Positions 25,242-32,769 of a stretch of DNA of 64,000 nt are shown in pieces. The notes beneath the pieces were generated by a model. The model saw only the letters and a list, made by a program, of their open reading frames with translations, was not told the origin of the DNA and made no database searches. Source of the stretch: Pelagihabitans sp965238025 (GTDB taxonomy: Bacteria > Bacteroidota > Bacteroidia > Flavobacteriales > Flavobacteriaceae); contig OZ250162.1 in the NCBI GenBank assembly GCA_965238025.1, positions 2,418,001 through 2,482,000 of the forward strand, given 5' to 3'. The stretch's first letter is position 1, and each line of letters opens with the position of its first letter. A program made the translations under genes and the position numbers.

Positions 25242-25270
25242 CAACATTTTGTTATATATAAAACAATGTT
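25242..25270. repeat. AT-rich imperfect inverted repeat between divergent genes
   Basis: AACATTTTGTT and AAACAATGTT flank an alternating TA centre. It lies between divergent lysA and the Lon-N gene and could be an operator, although AT-rich chance is also possible. Confidence 0.3.
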
Positions 25271-25320
25271 TTCTTCTTGCCCCGACCGTTTTGGAATTGT
25301 ATTTTTAAAAAAAACTAAAA

Positions 25321-25962
25321 ATGACCTTACCATTTTTTCCACTACAGTCTGTTTTCTTTCCTGGGGAAACCGTTCCCTTGCACATATTTGAGGAGCGCTA
25401 CAAACAGCTGATAAATGACTGCCGCACAGAGGCCGTTACCTTTGGTATTCCCGTATTTATAAATAACGGAATTGCTTACGGCACCGAAGTGCAGTTGGTT
25501 GAGGTAGTAACGACCTACGAAAATGGGGAGATGGATGTGGTCTGTGTTGCGCGACAAGTTTTTAGGGTCGAAACTTTTGAAAATCAGTTGAATGATAAAT
25601 TATACTCTGGCGGAAAAGTAAAGTTCCTAGAAAATATCTATGATGCCACCAATGAGACCAAAAAAGAAGTACTTGTAGGTATTAAGGAACTCTACGATAT
25701 GATGGACGTGCCTTTTACCCCGATTGCCTTAGATAAATTTCACAGTTTTGTATTGATTCATAAAATGGGACTTTCCCTGGACCAGGAATATGAATTGCTT
25801 TTGATGACAAAGGAAAGTGAACGGCTTTCCTATATATTGGAACACCTTAGGAGTACAATGGCCGTTTTGACTGAAGTAGAGCGAACAAAAGAGAAGATTG
25901 AATTGAATGGGCATTTTAAGAATTTCGACCCACTGGATTTTAAGGGCTTTAAAGTTGAATAA
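25321..25962 (+). CDS. Lon N-terminal (substrate-binding) domain protein
   Basis: The 213-residue cytoplasmic protein starts LPFFPLQSVFFPGETVPLHIFEERYKQLI, the hallmark of the Lon N-terminal PUA-like domain, followed by FGIPVF and a C-terminal helical bundle (HSFVLIHKMGLSLDQEYELLLMTKESERLSYILEHL). No ATPase or protease domain follows, which is normal for this stand-alone family. It may help recognise damaged proteins, but the role is not established. Confidence 0.9.
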   Translation: MTLPFFPLQSVFFPGETVPLHIFEERYKQLINDCRTEAVTFGIPVFINNGIAYGTEVQLVEVVTTYENGEMDVVCVARQVFRVETFENQLNDKLYSGGKVKFLENIYDATNETKKEVLVGIKELYDMMDVPFTPIALDKFHSFVLIHKMGLSLDQEYELLLMTKESERLSYILEHLRSTMAVLTEVERTKEKIELNGHFKNFDPLDFKGFKVE

Positions 25963-26095
25963 ATACAACGGTTTTGGGAGTTATAGCAATACGGTTATAG
26001 ATGTTGTTCCACTAATGGTTGTCCAGCTCTAAGCCGGTGATAACTTTCAATTTAGAACTGGCAACTATTTTCTGGTGTAACTGCGATTCGTTTCC

Positions 26096-26103
26096 TATTT
26101 TTG
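26096..26103 (+). promoter_or_regulatory. -7 box TATTTTTG upstream of sucC
   Basis: TATTTTTG lies 26 bases before the chosen sucC ATG and matches TAnnTTTG. It argues against the much earlier in-frame start. Confidence 0.5.
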
Positions 26104-26129
26104 CATCCGAACTAAAACATACCTCATAT

Positions 26130-27323
26130 ATGAACCTCCACGAATATCAAGGAAAAGAAATTTTAGCCAGTTTTGGTGTTAGGATACAACGCGGAATTGT
26201 AGCCTATAATGCAAAGGAAGCTGTTGATGCGGCCAAACAATTGACCGAAGAGACTGGTACAGGATGGCACGTTATCAAGGCACAGGTGCACGCCGGTGGC
26301 CGCGGTAAAGGTGGGGGTGTAAAACTGGCGAAGAACCTTAAGGAGGTTGAAGAAATAGCAGGTCAGATTATTGGTATGAACCTGATTACACCTCAAACTT
26401 CTGCTGAAGGTAAGAAGGTTAGCAAAGTATTGATTGCCGAGGACGTATATTATCCAGGTGATAGTGAGACGAACGAATTCTATATGTCTGTTTTGTTGAA
26501 CAGGGCTTCTGGTCGTAACATGATTATGTACTCGACCGAAGGGGGTATGGATATCGAAGAAGTTGCGGAGAAGACCCCGCATTTGATTTATAACGAAGAA
26601 ATAGACCCCGCTACGGGGCTCTTGCCATTTCAAGCAAGGAAAATTGCTTTTAACCTCGGTCTTTCGGGAACAGCTTTTAAGGAGATGACAAGGTTTGTGG
26701 CATCGCTTTATAAAGCCTATGTAGAAAGTGATTCGAGCATGTTTGAAATCAATCCTGTGTTAAAAACATCGGACGATAAAATCATGGCGGTTGATGCCAA
26801 GGTATCCATAGATGATAATGCATTGTTCCGCAGGAAGGATTATGCTGCAATGCGTGATTTAAGTGAGGAAAACCCGATAGAGGTAGAGGCTGGTGAAGTG
26901 GGTCTTAATTATGTTGATTTGGACGGAAACGTGGGTTGTATGGTAAATGGTGCGGGATTGGCCATGGCAACAATGGACTTAATTAAAATGGCTGGTGGCG
27001 AACCGGCGAACTTCTTGGATGTTGGCGGTACAGCAGATGCAAAAAGAGTCGAAGAGGCCTTTCGCATTATACTTAAAGATGATGGAGTAAAGGCAATACT
27101 CATTAATATTTTTGGCGGTATCGTTCGTTGTGACCGTGTTGCCCAGGGAGTGGTAGATGCCTATAAAAATATGGGAGATGCTATTAAGGTACCTATTATA
27201 GTACGTCTTCAGGGTACAAATGCAGAATTGGCCAAGGAGATAATTGACAATTCAGGACTTGCGGTACACTCGGCTGTTCAATTTCAGGAGGCTGCCGATA
27301 AGGTAAAAGCAGTATTGGCATAA
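26130..27323 (+). CDS. sucC: Succinyl-CoA synthetase beta subunit (ADP-forming)
   Basis: The ATG giving MNLHEYQGKEILASFGV produces 397 residues, the usual length. The N-terminal ATP-grasp domain (about 1-240) contains HAGGRGKGGGVKLA, and the C-terminal flavodoxin-like ligase domain contains NGAGLAMATMD and FLDVGGTA followed by INIFGGIVRCDRVAQGVV. With SucD it converts succinyl-CoA to succinate with substrate-level phosphorylation in the TCA cycle. sucD is not beside it, as is often seen in Bacteroidota. A strong terminator follows. Confidence 0.97.
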   Translation: MNLHEYQGKEILASFGVRIQRGIVAYNAKEAVDAAKQLTEETGTGWHVIKAQVHAGGRGKGGGVKLAKNLKEVEEIAGQIIGMNLITPQTSAEGKKVSKVLIAEDVYYPGDSETNEFYMSVLLNRASGRNMIMYSTEGGMDIEEVAEKTPHLIYNEEIDPATGLLPFQARKIAFNLGLSGTAFKEMTRFVASLYKAYVESDSSMFEINPVLKTSDDKIMAVDAKVSIDDNALFRRKDYAAMRDLSEENPIEVEAGEVGLNYVDLDGNVGCMVNGAGLAMATMDLIKMAGGEPANFLDVGGTADAKRVEEAFRIILKDDGVKAILINIFGGIVRCDRVAQGVVDAYKNMGDAIKVPIIVRLQGTNAELAKEIIDNSGLAVHSAVQFQEAADKVKAVLA

Positions 27324-27347
27324 CCAACAGAATAGTTTTAGTATTTT

Positions 27348-27382
27348 AAAAGGGCGACGTCTTATAACGTGGCCCTTTTTTG
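27348..27382 (+). terminator. Terminator of sucC
   Basis: An interrupted stem AAAAGGGCgACGT/ACGTgGCCCTTTT with a six-base loop is followed by T residues, about 25 bases after the sucC stop. Confidence 0.85.
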
Positions 27383-27601
27383 GAAATCACTGGCTCACTT
27401 CTCATTCACGAAGTTTTTTATAAATCGTCTCGCTTGAATCTATAATTGAGCTGAATTGATTAAAAAAAAGTTAAACTTCATTTTAAGCGTAACATTATCA
27501 TTTTTAGAACGTCTATTTAGTATGTCGAATTATTTGCGATACGGCATCATCAATCAAATCATCAGTACTGATCAATTATTGGCGAACAAAAACGAAAAGT
27601 C

Positions 27602-27940
27602 ATGAGAAAATTAAGTTTGGTAGTTATAGCTGCGATGCTATTATCAATGGGAAGTGTTTTTGCAAACGATTCTAAAAAAGATGAAAGCCCCACTAAAAGT
27701 TTAACTGAGCAAATTGGAGTGCTTTTAGAACAGAATAACTTCACAATCAGCGAGGATGGAAAAACTGCCGAAGTCATCTTCACTCTTAATAAACAAAAGG
27801 AAATAGTGGTATTATCGGTTGATGCCGAAGACAATACCTTAGATACGTTCATCAAAACAAGATTAAACTATCAAGCCGTTGATGTGGCTACCTTTGAAGA
27901 AGGTAAAAAGTATGCCGTTCAAGTAAGGATAACGGTCTAA
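27602..27940 (+). CDS. Small exported protein of unknown function
   Basis: The 112-residue protein has a signal peptide (RKLSLVVIAAMLLSMGSVFA). The mature part reads as two short strands around a helix (NNFTISEDGKTAEVIFTLNKQKEIVVLSV, FIKTRLNYQAV, KKYAVQVRITV), with a shape like a mini TonB-C-terminal domain. No catalytic residues are seen. Small exported proteins of this form are common in Flavobacteriia. The upstream 200 bp are AT-rich and probably hold its promoter. Confidence 0.75.
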   Translation: MRKLSLVVIAAMLLSMGSVFANDSKKDESPTKSLTEQIGVLLEQNNFTISEDGKTAEVIFTLNKQKEIVVLSVDAEDNTLDTFIKTRLNYQAVDVATFEEGKKYAVQVRITV

Positions 27941-27985
27941 TAGTAATTGGTGGTGGTGAAATCCTGGTCCGATGTAATGTCGCGA

Positions 27986-28360
27986 TCAGGATTTTTTTTT
28001 GTTTTTATATTTGATAGAGGGCATAGCTGGGTCTGTCTTCTTTCTTTGCAGTTGCTTAAAACTTGGTTTATTAGGATTTGGAACTACTTTTTTTGCTCCC
28101 CTTTTGTCTTTAGAGAGAACGTCACCAGGAAATTTAGGGCTCTCCTTTGTACCTCGAAGATGTATAACCAAGCCGTTTAGAAAATTTCGCAGGATCTGAT
28201 CGCCACATTCAACATAGTTAGGGTGGCTTTCTTTTCTAAAAAATGCGCCCAACTCACTTTTACCCAGCTTAAAATCAACTAATTCCAAGATTTCGATGAT
28301 ATCATCATCCCGGAGCATCAACGCTACGCGGAGCTTTTTAAAAATGTCATTGTTGGTCAT
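27986..28360 (-). CDS. DUF1456 (YehS-like) protein
   Basis: The ATG at 28360 gives MTNNDIFKKLRVALMLRDDDIIEILELVDF, the DUF1456 N-terminus; the product has 124 residues. The repeated unit reappears as KLGKSELGAFFRKESHPNYVECGDQILRNFLNGLVIHLRG. The C-terminal tail is very basic, ending in KNKKKS, which suggests nucleic-acid binding, but no function is established for the family. Confidence 0.88.
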   Translation of the reverse strand: MTNNDIFKKLRVALMLRDDDIIEILELVDFKLGKSELGAFFRKESHPNYVECGDQILRNFLNGLVIHLRGTKESPKFPGDVLSKDKRGAKKVVPNPNKPSFKQLQRKKTDPAMPSIKYKNKKKS

Positions 28361-28495
28361 GAATCTATTTTTTTTGCAAGGTATTATAAAATAACGATAA
28401 TGCACCTTCTCACGAGTACCGTTGGCTGTCCCCTATACGAAAGTGCTATATTTAGAGTTATATATAGATATGGGAATTGTCTTAACCCCTTTAAT

Positions 28496-28897
28496 ATGAG
28501 TACCTACAAGGAGAGATTAAGTATTTTATCAGAAATGATCGCGTTTGCCAAAATCGATAAAAAGGTAGGTGAGCCTGAATACAATTTTCTTTTGGGCGTT
28601 GCCATTCATTTGAATATTAATCGGGAAACCTTTGATTCACTTTTTGAAAGAGAAGTAGAGCACGTTGTATTAAAGTCCCAGGCAGATCGCATTATACATT
28701 TTCACAGGCTGGTTTTGTTGATGAATGTTGACAAAAAATTGTTACCGATAGAAATTAGCCGGCTTCATAATATTGGGCTAGGGATGGGGTTACCCCCATC
28801 GGCTATAGATCAAGTATTGACCTTAATGCATAAATATCCGGATAAGATTGTTCCCCCCAATGTACTTATCGACATTTTTAAAGCCCATTACAACTAG
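28496..28897 (+). CDS. TerB-like helical protein, first of a tandem pair
   Basis: The ATG at 28496 is chosen because it aligns with the start of the neighbouring paralogue; the product has 133 residues. It is an all-helical protein: RLSILSEMIAFAKIDKKVGEPEYNFLLGVA, then HRLVLLMNVDKKLLPIEISRLHNIGLGMGLPP. The alternation of acidic helices and an EFNFLxxVA-like core resembles TerB (tellurite-resistance) family folds. No export signal is present. The next gene, 29 bases downstream, encodes a clear paralogue. Confidence 0.65.
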   Translation: MSTYKERLSILSEMIAFAKIDKKVGEPEYNFLLGVAIHLNINRETFDSLFEREVEHVVLKSQADRIIHFHRLVLLMNVDKKLLPIEISRLHNIGLGMGLPPSAIDQVLTLMHKYPDKIVPPNVLIDIFKAHYN

Positions 28898-28926
28898 CCA
28901 CCTAAGCAAGATTTAAACATGTAACA

Positions 28927-29316
28927 ATGCAGAGTAGAGAAGAGCGTATCGGCATTATTTCTGAATTGATCGAAATGGCAAAATCTGACGATGTGCTTAA
29001 GAAAACAGAATATGACTTTATTCTTGATGTCTCCAAAGAGCTGAATTTGGATGGGGAAACTGTAGAAAATCTTATAGAAAATACCACAACCAAAAAAATC
29101 ACAAGAACACTTAAAGATTCCATTTATCAGCTACACAGGCTAATTGTTATTATGAATATAGATGGCCATCAGCATCCGCTTGAAGTTGAGAGGTTGCAGG
29201 TAATAGGACTACGGATGGGACTAAAACCATCGGTTATTTTAAAAGTAATTGATGAGGTCAACAAAAATCCGGGTAAAGTAGTGACTGCAGAAACCCTATT
29301 TAGCTTCACCGAGTAA
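28927..29316 (+). CDS. TerB-like helical protein, second of a tandem pair
   Basis: This 129-residue protein repeats the layout of its upstream neighbour: RIGIISELIEMAKSDDVLKKTEYDFILDVS matches the first helices, and HRLIVIMNIDGHQHPLEVERLQVIGLRMGLKPSV matches the second half. The pair is an old tandem duplication, since sequence has drifted while spacing is kept. It is cytoplasmic, probably a small binding or scaffold protein; function unknown. Confidence 0.65.
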   Translation: MQSREERIGIISELIEMAKSDDVLKKTEYDFILDVSKELNLDGETVENLIENTTTKKITRTLKDSIYQLHRLIVIMNIDGHQHPLEVERLQVIGLRMGLKPSVILKVIDEVNKNPGKVVTAETLFSFTE

Positions 29317-29335
29317 TTCTTATTTTTAAAAGCGA

Positions 29336-29374
29336 CATTTTGACATTTGTTCCAGAAGGAATGGTGTCAAAATG
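29336..29374. promoter_or_regulatory. Interrupted palindrome upstream of hsp20
   Basis: Ten-base perfect arms CATTTTGACA and TGTCAAAATG are separated by 19 bases that contain a small inner palindrome (TTCCAGAAGGAA). It lies 78 bases upstream of the hsp20 ATG. It may be a stress operator or the terminator of the preceding gene; a T-rich stretch follows eight bases later. Confidence 0.55.
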
Positions 29375-29451
29375 GCATTATTTTTTGACTGGTACAGCTT
29401 TTGTCTAGTGTCTAAGCGTTAGCATAACGTTTAATTATAAAATATATAAAA

Positions 29452-29877
29452 ATGAGATCAGCAAAAAGAAATAATATGGTTTTCCCAGCTTTGATGAATG
29501 AAATCTTTAAGCCAGATTGGTTTGGTGGAATTGAGAATTTTACCACTAATACACCTGCCGTTAACATTAAGGATGACGAAAAGAGTTTTGAACTCGCACT
29601 TTCCGTACCTGGTAGAAATAAAGAGGATTTTAACATTGATTTGGACAACGACTTACTAACTGTTTCCTATGAGGTTAAAAAAGAGGGGACTGAGGAGAAA
29701 GAGAATTATACAAGGAGGGAGTTCTCGCATAGTTCTTTCAAAAGGTCCTTCACATTGCCCGATTCTATTGATAAGGAGCAAATAGAGGCAAAGTACGAAA
29801 ACGGGATTTTAAAATTTGTTTTGCCTAAAAGGGAAGAGGCGTTGCCTAAACCCAAAAGGGTAATTGATTTGTCGTAA
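29452..29877 (+). CDS. Hsp20/alpha-crystallin small heat-shock protein
   Basis: The 141-residue protein has the alpha-crystallin domain (about residues 40-130) with PAVNIKDDEKSFELALSVPGRNKEDFNIDLDNDLLTVS and the consensus YENGILKFVLPKRE. An N-terminal hydrophobic arm (NNMVFPALMNEIFKPDWFGG) and a short C-terminal tail are typical. It holds unfolding proteins in a refoldable state under heat or oxidative stress, in the cytoplasm. An interrupted palindrome lies upstream. Confidence 0.95.
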   Translation: MRSAKRNNMVFPALMNEIFKPDWFGGIENFTTNTPAVNIKDDEKSFELALSVPGRNKEDFNIDLDNDLLTVSYEVKKEGTEEKENYTRREFSHSSFKRSFTLPDSIDKEQIEAKYENGILKFVLPKREEALPKPKRVIDLS

Positions 29878-29967
29878 GAAGACAAGAAGAAATTATGCAG
29901 CTCCTATCGTTAGTGGGAGTTTCATGATGCCTGTCGCATAGGCAGGATTGGTTTAGTTGGTTAGTTG

Positions 29968-30006
29968 AAAAGCGTTTCAATTTAAAAGATTGAGGCGCTT
30001 TTTTGT
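29968..30006 (+). terminator. Terminator of hsp20
   Basis: A long stem AAAAGCG(T)TTCAAT/ATTGA(G)GCGCTTTT with a loop of about seven bases is followed by T residues. A short second hairpin (about 29930-29950, TGCCT/AGGCA) lies just upstream. Confidence 0.8.
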
Positions 30007-30713
30007 TTAGGGTAAATCCGGAAGCCTAAATCTAATACTCCATATAAAAATTCCGTTAATTCTTGCTTCTTATTATGCTGTGTTGTTCTCGGGAAAAATA
30101 ACCCGCATGAAGATGACAGCTGTGAAAAAAAGCTGTTGATGCGAAAAATCATATGTTCTATGTCTTTCAAATAGTTAAAAATTATTATAAGAATTTACAA
30201 TATTATATGAAGTAATTTTCTCTTTTATATTTTTTATAAAGCGCATGCTTTTAGTAGCGAAGGGTAGGAGGGGTATCGGCAATAGAGCCTTGTTATGCGT
30301 TACATTCAATTCGAAAAAATCGCCCTGTACTACTTTGAATTGCGATGGGTCATCTTTAGGAAATGGCTTTGAGGGGTGGGGCTGAAAAGATTTTATTTCA
30401 AAAATATAATTTGGCCAACGCGTTTTTTTATTACCGATTTTAGCTCATCCTATTCTGAGATTTGAACAATTATAAACCGACTAAATAGTCATAAAAAACC
30501 AAATGTTTAAATAATCCTGTCTTAATTTTAGGGTAAGGTCATTTTTTGTCTAAAATGAATTAATTTTGATCAATTTAATTGATTTAGTCTTATCTAAAAA
30601 TATAAGTTAAATAACTTAATACCAGTAATTTAATCTTACATATATGAATAATAAATTTACTTTTTATTGCAATGAGGGAATCATACCTAAAAATGCAACA
30701 AAAATTTGGATTT
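30007..30713. other. Long AT-rich non-coding gap before uvrB
   Basis: About 700 bp carry no credible gene; all frames have many stops. The stretch is AT-rich except for a short GC-richer patch near 30250-30310. Several direct and inverted AT-rich runs are present. I saw no tRNA, insertion sequence or recognised RNA. Confidence 0.55.
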
Positions 30714-32702
30714 CTACACTTTTTCCTGCAATATTTTTATTTCGTCCCGTAGTTTGGCGGCCTCCATAAAATCCAATTCTTTGGCCGCTTTTTCCATGGA
30801 TTTTCGTTTTGTTCGAATCAGCTTTTCGATTTGCTCTTTTGTCAAATAATCCATGTCGGGTTCCGCGGCCCGCATTTCTTCTTTTTGAAAATGATAGGTT
30901 GAAACCGAGTTCTTGGCCAGGGCACTATCCAAACTTTTGTTCAAAGCTTTTGGGGTAATAGCATGTTCTATATTGTACGCCGTTTGCTTCTCCCTTCTGT
31001 AAGTAGTTTCCTCAATTGTTTTTTGCATACTTGCTGTAATCTTGTCTGCGTACATGATGGCTTTTCCGTTCAAATGTCTCGCTGCCCTCCCAACTGTTTG
31101 TGTTAAAGATCTGTTGCTTCGCAAAAAGCCTTCCTTGTCCGCATCAAGAATTGCAACCAAGGAAACTTCCGGAAGGTCTAAACCCTCACGGAGTAAGTTT
31201 ACCCCGATAAGCACATCAAAAATGCCTTTTCTTAGGTCTTGCATAATTTCCACTCGTTCTAAGGTATCAACGTCACTGTGAATGTAACGACAGCGAATAC
31301 TGATACGCGTGAGGTATTTGGCGAGTTCCTCCGCCATGCGTTTGGTCAAGGTCGTTACGAGTGTTCGTTCATCCTTTTCTACACGTTGTTGTATCTCTTC
31401 AACGAGATCATCAATTTGATTGAGACTGGGCCTAACCTCTATTATAGGATCTAAAAGTCCCGTGGGGCGAATCACCTGTTCGGCAAAAATACCCTCGCTC
31501 AACTTCATCTCGTAATCTGCAGGGGTGGCACTCACATATAAAACCTGGTTCTGTAACCCTTCAAACTCCTCAAACTTTAATGGTCGGTTATCCATTGCTG
31601 CAGGAAGCCGAAAACCATAATCAACAAGATTCACTTTACGCGAACGGTCACCGCCGTACATCGCATGAACCTGCGGAATGGTTACATGGCTCTCATCAAT
31701 AACCATGAGGTAGTCCTCCGGAAAATAATCCAATAAGCAAAATGGACGTGTACCAGGCGCCCTCCCATCCAAATAACGTGAATAGTTCTCTATACCCGAA
31801 CAATAACCGAGTTCGCGTATCATTTCCAGGTCAAAACTGGTTCTTTCTTCTAGCCTCTTGGCCTCTAATGGTTTTGCTATATCCTTAAAATAATCGACCT
31901 GTTTTACCATATCTTCTTGAATCTGATGGATGGCATTTTGCAACACATCTTGCGAGGTAACGAACATGTTTGCTGGGTAAATATTCAGGGTTTCATAAAC
32001 CTCTATTATAGTGTTATTGAAGGGGTCAAAGGCCTCAATTTCTTCAATCTCATCCCCAAAAAAATGAATACGAAAGGCATGATCAGCATAGCCGGGAAAA
32101 ACGTCAACAACATCGCCCTTTACCCTGAAATTCCCATTTTTAAAGTCTGCGGTCGTTCTTGAATAGAGTCCTTGGACCAATTCATGCAAGAACTTGGTAC
32201 GGGCTATCACCTGGTCTTTTTTGATGTTGATGACATTCTTTTGAAATTCGATGGGATTTCCAATACCATATAGACAAGAAACCGAAGCTACCACCAATAC
32301 ATCCCGTCTTCCAGAAAGTAAGGAAGAGGTGGTACTTAAACGAAGTTTTTCAATATCCTCGTTGATTGAGAGGTCTTTTTCAATATACAATCCTGAAGTG
32401 GGAATAAATGCCTCCGGCTGGTAGTAATCATAATAGGACACGAAATATTCAACTGCATTTTCAGGAAAAAACTGCTTAAATTCTGAATATAATTGAGCCG
32501 CTAACGTCTTATTATGTGCAAGTAAAAGCGTAGGACGTTGAACTTGTTCTATTACGTTGGCCACGGTGAAAGTCTTTCCAGAACCCGTAACGCCCAAGAG
32601 CGTTTGGTAGCGTTCTCCCGTTTCGAGTCCTTTCACCAATTGCGCGATGGCTTCAGGCTGGTCGCCCATTGGTTTAAAATCGGATACTATTTTAAATTTC
32701 AT
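30714..32702 (-). CDS. uvrB: Excinuclease ABC subunit B
   Basis: The 662-residue protein has the helicase fold with Walker A GVTGSGKTF (residues 37-45), the beta-hairpin region following SYYDYYQPEAFIP, the DESH box in LMVIDESHVTIPQ, the helicase C-terminal motif QTVGRAARHLNG and a C-terminal UVR motif (EKLIRTKRKSMEKAAKELDFMEAAKLRDEI). It verifies DNA damage and holds UvrC in nucleotide-excision repair. Monocistronic. Confidence 0.97.
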   Translation of the reverse strand: MKFKIVSDFKPMGDQPEAIAQLVKGLETGERYQTLLGVTGSGKTFTVANVIEQVQRPTLLLAHNKTLAAQLYSEFKQFFPENAVEYFVSYYDYYQPEAFIPTSGLYIEKDLSINEDIEKLRLSTTSSLLSGRRDVLVVASVSCLYGIGNPIEFQKNVINIKKDQVIARTKFLHELVQGLYSRTTADFKNGNFRVKGDVVDVFPGYADHAFRIHFFGDEIEEIEAFDPFNNTIIEVYETLNIYPANMFVTSQDVLQNAIHQIQEDMVKQVDYFKDIAKPLEAKRLEERTSFDLEMIRELGYCSGIENYSRYLDGRAPGTRPFCLLDYFPEDYLMVIDESHVTIPQVHAMYGGDRSRKVNLVDYGFRLPAAMDNRPLKFEEFEGLQNQVLYVSATPADYEMKLSEGIFAEQVIRPTGLLDPIIEVRPSLNQIDDLVEEIQQRVEKDERTLVTTLTKRMAEELAKYLTRISIRCRYIHSDVDTLERVEIMQDLRKGIFDVLIGVNLLREGLDLPEVSLVAILDADKEGFLRSNRSLTQTVGRAARHLNGKAIMYADKITASMQKTIEETTYRREKQTAYNIEHAITPKALNKSLDSALAKNSVSTYHFQKEEMRAAEPDMDYLTKEQIEKLIRTKRKSMEKAAKELDFMEAAKLRDEIKILQEKV

Positions 32703-32769
32703 TCCCTAAAAATAGGGAATAGCGAATCAAAAAAGTTCTTTTTATAAGGTAATCTGAAGCTTTTGTTTT

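Noticed and set aside
29982..30170. 62-codon frame on the minus strand in the hsp20-uvrB gap
   Set aside because: It overlaps the hsp20 terminator region, has no recognised motif and unremarkable start context.
30285..30305. GTTATGCG resembling the end of an integron attC site
   Set aside because: Only one arm is present; no matching GCATAAC partner, cassette ORF or integrase occurs nearby.
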